Source: SB11 sp965249955
GTDB taxonomy: Bacteria; Bacteroidota; Bacteroidia; UBA8524
Assembly (NCBI GenBank): GCA_965249955.1
Contig: OZ252261.1
Span: forward strand, 3,038,001-3,102,000
Direction of reading: 5' to 3'
DNA length: 64,000 nt
In this document: in pieces, positions 53,459 to 62,011 of the stretch
How positions within the stretch are numbered: the first letter of the stretch is position 1
Layout of the letters: each line of letters opens with the position of its first letter
Made by a program: the position numbers and the translations under genes
Notes under the pieces: generated by a model
Told to the model about the DNA's origin: nothing
The model's input: the letters and a program-made list of their open reading frames with translations, nothing else
Databases searched by the model: none

Positions 53459-53719
53459 ATGTTTCGATTTATAGAGTGGATATCAGAAACCTTGTTTTGG
53501 ATAAGAATTTTTTTATCTCCCTTTGTGGGCTTTGGCATTATTGCGTTTATAACATACCTGTACAACGATGCACTTATTTTACTATCAATACTTTTGTTAG
53601 TTGTGGGCACAATTGCGGGTATTGTGTATGCTGAGTGGGCAAGAAAGAAATACGGATGTTCCACCTATATAAGCGGACTTATTTCGCCAATTAAAGAAAA
53701 AAAGAAAACCGAAGATTAG
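53459..53719 (+). CDS. Small two-span membrane protein
   Basis: An 86-residue protein with two hydrophobic segments (about residues 16-34 and 38-56) and a basic tail (SPIKEKKKTED). It stands alone on the plus strand between minus-strand genes, converging on the barrel-protein gene with only 7 bases between stops. ATG at 53459. I do not recognise the family. Confidence 0.7.
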   Translation: MFRFIEWISETLFWIRIFLSPFVGFGIIAFITYLYNDALILLSILLLVVGTIAGIVYAEWARKKYGCSTYISGLISPIKEKKKTED

Positions 53720-53726
53720 CACACAC

Positions 53727-54545
53727 CTAAAAATACACTCCCAAAACACCATTAAACCCTAAGAAAGAGAAATAATGGTCTATTCTTTCGGGTGCTTCAT
53801 TGGCCACCAATACCGATGGTAAACTAATATACCCTCCGCGCGATTCTACCTGAAAAAAGAAACGTTTAAAGCCGTTTATTCTAAAACCGCCTTTGCCTGT
53901 CCACGTATAACCCGCCATGTGGAATTTGTTGTTTAGCCCCTTGCCAAATACGCGCACATCACTGCGGGGTATTACCCAAATACCGCCTGTACCAATGGTG
54001 GCATCCAGTTTCCATTTTTGGTTTTTGCTTGTCCATAAAGGCAAATAGTGCTCCACGTCTAGCGTTACCACATTAAGCCCGTCGGTGTGTTCAAACTTCA
54101 AAAAGTCTTCACTTATCACCATTTCCTTTTGCAAATAAAATCCGCTGTATTTGGCTGATGCTTCTGATGAAATTATACCCGATACTTTTGCTGTTTGTCC
54201 GTTTTGCATCACATATTTCATGTGGTCGTACCCTAGCGACACCGCCCAGCGGTTAGTGATATAGTACCCTGTTCTGATATTAAACTGGGGGATGGTAAAC
54301 AAGCCCGGATTTACATATACCAACGATGGATTTTCGGCGTGGTCTTTAGCCACTACATCGTATACTGTGAAATCGTAACTGGGGCCGTGTACGTGTATAT
54401 TACTTTTTGTAAAAATGCTGCGGTTATACCCCCAATAAAAATAGAATTTGCCTTTGGTTTGGTTAGCTAAATGTGCGGTTTGACCGAAGATAGGCTGCAC
54501 TACCAAGATTAGTAAAATAATGGTAAGCAGATGTGAAAGGCGCAT
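53727..54545 (-). CDS. Outer-membrane beta-barrel protein
   Basis: A 272-residue protein with a signal peptide (1-21, ending in IFGQ) and repeated amphipathic beta strands rich in Tyr, Phe and Gly (KGKFYFYWGYNRSIF, RTGYYITNRWAVSLGYDH), ending in LGVYF with a terminal Phe. This is a small porin-like or OmpW-like barrel without a recognised function. The 294 bases between it and lspA hold only the lspA terminator. The opposite-strand small membrane gene converges on it. Confidence 0.75.
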   Translation of the reverse strand: MRLSHLLTIILLILVVQPIFGQTAHLANQTKGKFYFYWGYNRSIFTKSNIHVHGPSYDFTVYDVVAKDHAENPSLVYVNPGLFTIPQFNIRTGYYITNRWAVSLGYDHMKYVMQNGQTAKVSGIISSEASAKYSGFYLQKEMVISEDFLKFEHTDGLNVVTLDVEHYLPLWTSKNQKWKLDATIGTGGIWVIPRSDVRVFGKGLNNKFHMAGYTWTGKGGFRINGFKRFFFQVESRGGYISLPSVLVANEAPERIDHYFSFLGFNGVLGVYF

Positions 54546-54761
54546 AGTTTTGGAAATTAAGCAGTTGTATTAGTTTGTTTAACTGGTATTATTAAAATAA
54601 AATCGGGTGCAAATAACAGTAAATTTTAAAAAGAATATGCATTAATATTTACTAAGCAGTAGTTAAATAGCATAGGTTAACAAAAAATAGGTATAAAGTG
54701 AATTACAGCGTTCTGCCTATGCAATAGTGTTGTATGTGGAAGAAAAATTGTAGTAAAAAAT

Positions 54762-54798
54762 AAAAAGCGAAAGAATACCAAGTGTCCTTTCGCTTTTT
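54762..54798 (-). terminator. Terminator after lspA
   Basis: AAAAAGCGAAAG (54762-54773) pairs perfectly with CTTTCGCTTTTT (54787-54798). Read on the minus strand, a T-rich tract follows. It lies 41 bases after the lspA stop and ends the ileS-dksA-lspA transcript. Confidence 0.85.
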
Positions 54799-54839
54799 AA
54801 TGAGTAAAGAGTTTTAATCCTCTGTAAAAAGGATATTGT

Positions 54840-55499
54840 TTATGCAGAAGCCTCATCGGTAGCAGTTGTATCAACTGTTACTTCTTCGGTAGTGGTTTCT
54901 TCTGTTTGTTTTTTCTTGAAAAATTTGCCTTGAAAAATAAAAATGGCAATAACACCTGCACTTATGGCGGCATCGGCTAGGTTAAATACAGGGCGGAAAA
55001 ATATAAATTCTTGTCCTGCATATATTGGCGACCAATCGGGGTAATGGGTTTCTACAATAGGGAAGTATAGCATATCTACCACGCGACCATGAAACCAACC
55101 ACCATCGTACTGATTATTTTCAAACAATACGCCATAAAAAACACTATCAATAATGTTTCCCAGTGCACCTGCCAGTATTAGCGAAAGGCAAATTAAAAAG
55201 CCTTTGTGCGCACCGCTTTTATATTGATTGACAATGTAATAAATAATACCACCTACAGCCAAAATACGGAATAGGGTAAGGATAAGCTTACCATAAATAC
55301 CCGCAAATTCTATCCCGAAGGCCATACCGTTATTTTCGGTAAAATGCAGGATAAACCAACTGGCTATGTGTTTTTCGCCACCTAGCACAAAATTTGTTTT
55401 TATCCAGTATTTTAAACTTTGATCGGCTATTAGTACTAAAAGTGCGGTAACTACAAGCCAAATTGGGTTTAGTGTTTTTTTATTTTCTGTTGCAACCAT
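54840..55499 (-). CDS. lspA: Lipoprotein signal peptidase II
   Basis: A 219-residue inner-membrane aspartyl protease that removes the signal peptide of prolipoproteins after lipidation. It has four membrane helices and the catalytic aspartates Asp142 (GRVVDMLYFP) and Asp176 (FNLADAAIS). NNGMAFG is also conserved. An acidic, Thr-rich tail after about residue 200 (TEETTTEEVTVDTT) extends beyond the usual length. The many lipoproteins in this window are likely substrates. It is 24 bases after the DksA-like gene. Confidence 0.96.
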   Translation of the reverse strand: MVATENKKTLNPIWLVVTALLVLIADQSLKYWIKTNFVLGGEKHIASWFILHFTENNGMAFGIEFAGIYGKLILTLFRILAVGGIIYYIVNQYKSGAHKGFLICLSLILAGALGNIIDSVFYGVLFENNQYDGGWFHGRVVDMLYFPIVETHYPDWSPIYAGQEFIFFRPVFNLADAAISAGVIAIFIFQGKFFKKKQTEETTTEEVTVDTTATDEASA

Positions 55500-55523
55500 G
55501 AAATAATGGGGAAAGTAAAATTT

Positions 55524-55904
55524 TTATTTATACTGTCCCAATTTAGCTTCAACGCTCATTGTTGTATGTGGCACAGCACGCAAACGTTCTTTGGGTATAA
55601 GTTTGCCTGTAACTTTACAAATACCGTAAGTTTTATTTTCGATACGGATAATGGCAGCTTCAAGGTTATCTACAAATTTACGCTGGCGGGCAGCTAGTTG
55701 GCTTAAGTTTTCTTTTGAGTGTGTGGCAGAGCCGTCTTCTAAAGTTTTGTAAGCATTGTTGGTATCATCAACACCGTTGCCAGAGTTTGATATTTCTTCT
55801 TGTAATAAAGCAAGTTCTTCTTTTGCAATAGCTAACTTGTTGTTTATTAATTCTCTAAACTCCTTAAGTTCAGAATCACTATACATTGTTTTCTCTTTCT
55901 CCAT
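55524..55904 (-). CDS. TraR/DksA-like protein with degenerate zinc finger
   Basis: A 126-residue protein with a coiled-coil N-terminus and the C-terminal TraR/DksA segment YGICKVTGKLIPKERLRAVPHTTMS. True DksA has four zinc cysteines (CxxC...CxxC); here only the first is kept, with Thr, Ser and Ala at the other places. The segment is otherwise well conserved, so the fold may hold without zinc. DksA-type proteins enter the RNA polymerase secondary channel. It lies between ileS (10 bases) and lspA (24 bases), an arrangement I know from other Bacteroidota. Confidence 0.88.
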   Translation of the reverse strand: MEKEKTMYSDSELKEFRELINNKLAIAKEELALLQEEISNSGNGVDDTNNAYKTLEDGSATHSKENLSQLAARQRKFVDNLEAAIIRIENKTYGICKVTGKLIPKERLRAVPHTTMSVEAKLGQYK

Positions 55905-55914
55905 AGTGGTATTT

Positions 55915-58900
55915 TTATACTTTGTTTATAGATACGTTAATAGTTATATCGTTTATTTCTATTGTTTTGGTATCTGCTACTGTATCAACAATTAGCAAAT
56001 CTTGCGCCAATATTTCGGCGCAAATATAACTTTTGTGTTGATTTAGCGCAGTTGTTATTTCTTCGTGCTGTTGAACACTTACTATTATTTTGTCTGTAAC
56101 CTCAAATTCCATGTCCTTTCTCAGGTTTTGCATCCTGTTGATAAATTCGCGTGCAATACCTTCTTTCAACAGCTCGTCGCTTATATTAACATCTAATGCT
56201 ACCGTAAGTTTGCCATCAACAGCTACTTGCCATCCGGGTACATCTTCTGATATTATTTCAGCATCAGCCAATAGTAGACGGAAGTTATCTTCACCAAGTT
56301 GTACATCTATACCGCCCTCTGTTTCCAGTTTGCGTATGTCATCTTGCGTAAAGGTGGCTACTTTGCCCGCCAATACCTTCATATTTTGACCAAGTTTTGC
56401 TCCTAAGGTTTTAAAGTTGGGCTTCAACCTTTTCACCAATTTCAGTTTGTCTTCGGTTAGGTATTCCAACTCTTTCACATTCACCTCAGTAAGTATAAGG
56501 TTTTTAATGTGCTGTAAGTTTTCGGCAAATGTATTATCAGTAACAGGTACCAATATTTTTTGTAGCGGCTGGCGCACTTTTATATTGGTTTTTTTGCGAA
56601 GTGATAATACCATTGACGATATATCTTGAGCCAATTGCATTTGTGCCTCAAGGGTTTTATCTATAACCGCTTCATCGGCTTTGGGGAAATTGCTAAGGTG
56701 TACCGACTCAAAAGGTTCTTTATTGCTCACGGCGTTCAAATCTCTGTATAGCATATCAGCATAAAAAGGTGAGAAGCTAGCCATTAGCTTGCACACCGTA
56801 GTCATACAGGTATACAATGTTTGGTAAGCCGATATTTTATCGGTGCTGTAATCGCCTTTCCAAAAACGACGGCGGCACAAACGCACGTACCAGTTGCTTA
56901 GGTGTTCGGTAACAAACTCCTCAATGGCACGGGTTGGTTTTGTGGGGTCGTAATCATCGGTAGTTATTTCAACCTCTTTTATCAGTGTATTTAGTAACGA
57001 TAATACCCAACGGTCAATCTCTGGTCTTTGCTCTAGGGGTATTTCTTCTTCGGCGTAAGTGAAGTTATCTATGTTGGCATACAGGGCAAAAAAGCCGTAT
57101 ATGTTGTATAGGGTAGCAAAAAACTTGCGTTGGGTTTCTTGCACACCTGCTATATCAAACTTTGTATTGTCCCAAGGCGAAGAGTTGGATAGCAAATACC
57201 AACGGATGGCATCGGCTCCAAAATCATCAACGGCTTTAAATGGGTCAACAGTATTGCCCAAACGTTTCGACATTTTATTGCCGTTTTTATCCAACACTAA
57301 ACCATTGGCTACTACGTTTTTGTAGGCAACGCTATCAAACAACATAACGGCAAGTGCGTGCAGGGTAAAAAACCAACCGCGCGTTTGGTCTACTCCTTCA
57401 GCTATAAAATCGGCAGGGAAGGCGTTTTTAAATATCTCGTCGTTTTCAAACGGCCAGTGCCATTGTGCATAGGGCATTGCGCCCGAATCAAACCAAACGT
57501 CTATCAAATCGGTTTCGCGGTGCATGGGTTTGCCTGTGGGCGAAACCAATACTACATGGTCAACATAGGGGCGGTGAAGGTCTACACCCTCAGCAGTTCC
57601 AAATTCTGAAACATCAGCACCTGCATGTTTTTTGTATGGGTTATGATCCATAAAACCTGCGGCTACCGATTTATCAATTTCGGTTACTAACTCGGCTAAC
57701 GAGCCTATGCAAATTTCTTCGGGATTGGCTTCGTCTGTGCGCCATATTGGTAGGGGAGTGCCCCAATAACGGCTGCGCGATAAATTCCAATCAACAAGGT
57801 TATTCAACCAATCGCCAAAACGGCCTGTGCCTGTGCTTTTGGGTTTCCAGTTGATGGTTTTGTTCAGTTCTATCAAACGGTCTTTTACGGCCGTTGTTTT
57901 TATAAACCAGCTTGAAAGCGGGTAGTATAATATGGGTTTATCGGTACGCCAGCAATGTGGGTAGGTATGCTCGTATTTTTCTACCTTAAAGGCACGGTTT
58001 TCTTGTTTTAGTTTTATGGCTATGCGCTCATCAACGCCAAGGTATTTATCGCGGCCTTGTTTAATACGTTCGGTTTCTTTTTCGGCATCGCTTAGGTATT
58101 CGGTTTTTACAAACTCGCCTGCAAAACCAAATTCGGCATCGCTTACCTCAGGGCGGAAACGACCTTGTAGGTTTACAAGGGGAACAAGGTTACCGCTTTC
58201 GTCTTTTACCAATAGCGGGGCTATGCCGTTTTGTTGCGCCACACGCATATCATCAGCACCAAAGGTGGGTGCGGTGTGTACTATACCTGTACCGTCTTCG
58301 GTAGTTACAAAATCGCCTGTAATTACTTTAAAGCTATCGCCTTCGGCTTGTGGTTGTGCATAGGGCAATAATTGCTCGTAGCGCAAGCCTGCAAGGTCGG
58401 CACCTTTAATGGTTTTTATTTTTTTGTAGGGAAGATTTTTATCGCCCGTTTTGTATTGGCTAAAATCGCCATTTTCATGGTCGGTACTAAAATATTTACC
58501 CAATAATGCTTCGGCCAATACTATGCGTATCGGTTCGCCTGTATATTGGTTTAGGGTATCAACTATGGTATAGTCAATTTTTGGCCCTACGGTTAATGCT
58601 GTGTTACTGGGCAAAGTCCAAGGCGTAGTTGTCCAAGCCAAAAAGAAAACATCGCTGGTAGCACCTTCAAAAAGGAAAGCTGATTGCTCGTTTTGTATGG
58701 CTTTAAACTGGGCTACTATGGTAGTGTCTTTAACATCTTGGTAAGTACCCGGTTGGTTAAGCTCGTGGCTGCTTAGCCCTGTACCCGCCGCAGGCGAGTA
58801 AGGTTGTATGCTATACCCTTTGTACAACAAGCCTTTTTTATATAGGCGTTGCAGCAAATTCCAGCAAGTTTCTATATAGTTGTTCTCGTAGGTTATGTAA

Positions 58901-59340
58901 GGGTTGTTAAGGTCTACCCAATAGCCTATTTTTTCGGTTATCTCGTCCCAATCAGCCTTAAACTGCATCACCGCTTCACGGCATTTGCGGTTATAGTCTT
59001 CTACACTAATTGTTTTGCCAATATCGTCTTTGCGTATGCCCAGTTCTTTTTCTACTTGCAATTCAATTGGCAATCCGTGTGTGTCCCATCCGCCTTTGCG
59101 GTTTACTTTAAAACCTTGCAGGGTTTTGTAGCGGCAAAAGGTATCTTTTATGGTACGGCTAATAACGTGGTGAATACCGGGTTTGCCGTTGGCCGATGGC
59201 GGGCCTTCGTAAAAAGTAAAGGTGGGGCTACCTTCACGGTGGCTTACGCTTTTTTCAAATATTTTGTGCTCTTTCCAAAAGGCCTGTACTTCTTTTTCAA
59301 AGGCCGGAAAATCAATTTTTTTATACTCTTTGTACTTCAC
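55915..59340 (-). CDS. ileS: Isoleucyl-tRNA synthetase
   Basis: A 1141-residue class I synthetase charging tRNA-Ile. The HIGH-type signature is GIHH (55-58) within GPPSANGKPGIHHV; the KMSKR loop lies near residue 690 (NGNKMSKRLGNTVDPF). The CP1 editing domain (TTPWTLPSNTAL, GTGIVHTAPTFGADD) and the anticodon-binding domain are complete. It lacks a C-terminal zinc finger, as in the long archaeal/eukaryote-like IleRS form. It heads an operon with the DksA-like gene and lspA. Confidence 0.98.
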   Translation of the reverse strand: MKYKEYKKIDFPAFEKEVQAFWKEHKIFEKSVSHREGSPTFTFYEGPPSANGKPGIHHVISRTIKDTFCRYKTLQGFKVNRKGGWDTHGLPIELQVEKELGIRKDDIGKTISVEDYNRKCREAVMQFKADWDEITEKIGYWVDLNNPYITYENNYIETCWNLLQRLYKKGLLYKGYSIQPYSPAAGTGLSSHELNQPGTYQDVKDTTIVAQFKAIQNEQSAFLFEGATSDVFFLAWTTTPWTLPSNTALTVGPKIDYTIVDTLNQYTGEPIRIVLAEALLGKYFSTDHENGDFSQYKTGDKNLPYKKIKTIKGADLAGLRYEQLLPYAQPQAEGDSFKVITGDFVTTEDGTGIVHTAPTFGADDMRVAQQNGIAPLLVKDESGNLVPLVNLQGRFRPEVSDAEFGFAGEFVKTEYLSDAEKETERIKQGRDKYLGVDERIAIKLKQENRAFKVEKYEHTYPHCWRTDKPILYYPLSSWFIKTTAVKDRLIELNKTINWKPKSTGTGRFGDWLNNLVDWNLSRSRYWGTPLPIWRTDEANPEEICIGSLAELVTEIDKSVAAGFMDHNPYKKHAGADVSEFGTAEGVDLHRPYVDHVVLVSPTGKPMHRETDLIDVWFDSGAMPYAQWHWPFENDEIFKNAFPADFIAEGVDQTRGWFFTLHALAVMLFDSVAYKNVVANGLVLDKNGNKMSKRLGNTVDPFKAVDDFGADAIRWYLLSNSSPWDNTKFDIAGVQETQRKFFATLYNIYGFFALYANIDNFTYAEEEIPLEQRPEIDRWVLSLLNTLIKEVEITTDDYDPTKPTRAIEEFVTEHLSNWYVRLCRRRFWKGDYSTDKISAYQTLYTCMTTVCKLMASFSPFYADMLYRDLNAVSNKEPFESVHLSNFPKADEAVIDKTLEAQMQLAQDISSMVLSLRKKTNIKVRQPLQKILVPVTDNTFAENLQHIKNLILTEVNVKELEYLTEDKLKLVKRLKPNFKTLGAKLGQNMKVLAGKVATFTQDDIRKLETEGGIDVQLGEDNFRLLLADAEIISEDVPGWQVAVDGKLTVALDVNISDELLKEGIAREFINRMQNLRKDMEFEVTDKIIVSVQQHEEITTALNQHKSYICAEILAQDLLIVDTVADTKTIEINDITINVSINKV

Positions 59341-59421
59341 GGTTCGGTTTTCTATTTTTTTGCTGTTGGCTATTTGCCTTTAGCTTTTAATGTCTTCAAA
59401 TCAACTTATTATATAATATTT

Positions 59422-59458
59422 CCTTCACGCTCCTTCAACTTCGCTCAGGATGACAGCC
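59422..59458 (-). repeat. Second copy of the TCATCCTGAGC repeat
   Basis: On the minus strand it reads GGCTGTCATCCTGAGCGAAG and continues TTGAAGGAGCGTG, agreeing with 47776-47809 except for a few bases. It lies in the 131-base gap between the MMPL transporter gene and ileS. Confidence 0.8.
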
Positions 59459-59471
59459 GCACCAGCATTTG

Positions 59472-61832
59472 CTAATCTTCTTCTACCTCTGCATCATCGG
59501 CAATATCCAAAAAGGGTTTCACCTTCATTTCGCGTTGCATAATGCGTTTTTCTATTGATAGCAGTAGGCTGGGCAATACCAAAATATTTGTAAGCAGCGA
59601 TACTACTAGGGCTACTGTGGTAAGTATACCTAACCACATGGTGCCTCCAAAGGTTGAAAAATCGAAAATACTAAAGCCACAAAACAATATAATGGCAGTG
59701 TATACCATACTTGTGCCTGTTTCGTGCAAGGTAGATTGTACGGATTCTTTAATGCGGAAATTGTGCCGTTTTAGTTCCATACGGTATTTGGCCACAAAGT
59801 GAATGGTAAAATCAACTGATATACCAAAGGCCACACTAAATACTATTACCGTTGAGGGTTTTAGGTAAATAGAAAAGAAACCCATTATGCCTGATGTAAC
59901 TATAAGCGGTATAATATTGGGGACTAGCGATATTAGTATCATGCGCCATGTACCAAATAGGGTAACCAATAATATTGTGATAACTATAAGGGCTATAAGT
60001 ACGCTTTGTACTAAACTTTCTACCAAAAAGCGGTTATTTTTCATAAATATAATGCTAGTACCTGTTAGGCTAACATCATACTCTTCAACAGGAAAAATTG
60101 AGTCTATTTGCGCCCTTACGCGATTTCGAACGGCCGGCATACTATCACTACCCACATCGGCCATTTGTATACTTATACGGGCTTTTTGGTATGAGCTATC
60201 AACAAAACCTTTTAGTAGGTTTTTTGAGCCTTTGCGGTTGGGTATATAGCTGGTAATGCTATTTAAATCAAGCGCACTGGGTATGCGGTAGTAGTTGCTA
60301 TCGCCATAGCTGTATGCTTGGTGGGCATATTTTATCAACTCAGCAGCCGACATTGCTTTTGATAGTTCGGGCATTTTTCTCAACTCGCGATACAAACGCT
60401 CAATTTTTTGCAACGTGCGGGTGTCTTTTACTCCGTTAGCATGCTTGGTATCAACAATAATCTCAAGCGGCATTACTCCGTTTATTTCTTTTTCAAAGAA
60501 ACGTATGTCTTGACTTATTTTGTCTTTAGCAGGCAAATCATCAATTATATAGCCAAGTGCATCCAGTTTTGTGATACCGTATATTGAGGCTGATAGTATT
60601 ACAAAGGCGAAAGCATATACTACCCTGCGGCGGTTTTGTATAAACCAAAACAGACCGTCGATAAAGCCTGATAGGTATTTGTTTTCTAAATGGCGCGTTT
60701 GGCGGTAAGTAGGTGGCGGTAAAAAGCTAAACATTACTGGTACTGTAATCATTGAAACTACAAATACCGACATGATGCTAACAAAGGCTACCAAGCCAAA
60801 TTCTTTCATTATAGGGCTGCCCGAAAAGTAGAATACCCCAAAACCAACAGCTGTGGTGAAATTGGTGAGAAAGGCTGCTTTACCAATGCGCGATACCACA
60901 CGTACCAATGCTTTTGGTTTGTTGTTGTGGCTTTTGTACTCGGCATGGTATTTATTCAGCAGGTAGATACAGTTGGTAATGCCTATAATTACAATAAGCG
61001 GAGGGATAATGCCTATAACGGCAGTTATTTTATATCCTAGTAAACCTATATAGCCCAACGACCAAATTAGGGTAATGCTTACGATAACCAGTGAGTAGAG
61101 TAATGAACTGAAACTGCGGAAAAACAACAGCATAATTACACCGCATACCACTAGCGATAACAGTGTAAACAGTTTTAACTCGTTATTTATTTTAGCTGAT
61201 AATACAGTACGTATATAGGGTAAACCTGATACCTTAAACTCTACACCATGTAGTTTTTCAAAGCTGCGTGTATGTGCCAGTATATCATCAATAATGGCTA
61301 TACGGTTTTTGGTATTAAGGCGGTCTTTGTTTAGGGTAACACCCGTTATAACAAAATTATCTTCGATTTTTAAAGCTAAACCTTGATAAAACTTTTGTTG
61401 CCTTATAATATTCCACAAACTATCAGCTTCTTGCTGTGTGCTTATGGTATCGGTCATTAAAGGCAACAACCTTAGCTCGCCCACGCTATCAATACGGGTA
61501 AGTATTTGTAGGGTAGGGAAGGAGATTACATTTTGAACGCCATCGGTTTTTTCAAGTGCTTTGCTAAACTTGTAGTAATCGTTTAAAAAGTCTTTATGAT
61601 AAATTTTTTCGGTTTTCAAACCTAGCAACATCACATTGCCATCATCACCAAAAGTCTTTTTAAACTCAAGATAGCGCACATATTCCTCATCATCCGGCGG
61701 AACAATTTTAGGCAGGTCGTAAGTAAGCTGTATGTTGGTAGCAAAGTACCCCATTAATCCTGTTATCAGTATGGTTACTGATAGCAGCAAAACCCTGTTA
61801 CGAAGTATAATACTAGCGGCTTTTTCCCACAT
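59472..61832 (-). CDS. MMPL/RND-superfamily transporter
   Basis: A 786-residue inner-membrane protein with the twin-repeat RND layout: one N-terminal span, an extracytoplasmic domain (about 40-215), a bundle of spans (about 220-370), a further span near 405, a second extracytoplasmic domain, and a second bundle (about 610-765). It belongs with the HAE3/MMPL type that acts without a MexA-like adaptor and moves lipids or hydrophobic compounds (for example hopanoids). The charged residues in VSVAFGISVDFTIHF are those of proton-driven members. The substrate is unknown. Confidence 0.9.
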   Translation of the reverse strand: MWEKAASIILRNRVLLLSVTILITGLMGYFATNIQLTYDLPKIVPPDDEEYVRYLEFKKTFGDDGNVMLLGLKTEKIYHKDFLNDYYKFSKALEKTDGVQNVISFPTLQILTRIDSVGELRLLPLMTDTISTQQEADSLWNIIRQQKFYQGLALKIEDNFVITGVTLNKDRLNTKNRIAIIDDILAHTRSFEKLHGVEFKVSGLPYIRTVLSAKINNELKLFTLLSLVVCGVIMLLFFRSFSSLLYSLVIVSITLIWSLGYIGLLGYKITAVIGIIPPLIVIIGITNCIYLLNKYHAEYKSHNNKPKALVRVVSRIGKAAFLTNFTTAVGFGVFYFSGSPIMKEFGLVAFVSIMSVFVVSMITVPVMFSFLPPPTYRQTRHLENKYLSGFIDGLFWFIQNRRRVVYAFAFVILSASIYGITKLDALGYIIDDLPAKDKISQDIRFFEKEINGVMPLEIIVDTKHANGVKDTRTLQKIERLYRELRKMPELSKAMSAAELIKYAHQAYSYGDSNYYRIPSALDLNSITSYIPNRKGSKNLLKGFVDSSYQKARISIQMADVGSDSMPAVRNRVRAQIDSIFPVEEYDVSLTGTSIIFMKNNRFLVESLVQSVLIALIVITILLVTLFGTWRMILISLVPNIIPLIVTSGIMGFFSIYLKPSTVIVFSVAFGISVDFTIHFVAKYRMELKRHNFRIKESVQSTLHETGTSMVYTAIILFCGFSIFDFSTFGGTMWLGILTTVALVVSLLTNILVLPSLLLSIEKRIMQREMKVKPFLDIADDAEVEED

Positions 61833-62011
61833 TTTTTTACGAAAGGCGCAAAGGTAGCATTTTTTGCGGCTCTTTTTATATTGTTTAAAATGCTGTAAAT
61901 CAGTTGTTTGTGTTTTGCGCGCTAAAAGTGTTTTTTTTTCGTTCAGTAAAGGTGAAACTTAATCAGCAAAATGCAACAAGCATAAAATGTTTTCTGTCTA
62001 ATATTGTAGCT

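Noticed and set aside
58849..59475. A 208-codon open frame antisense to the start of ileS
   Set aside because: It mirrors the conserved ileS N-terminus and its predicted product has no recognisable domain.
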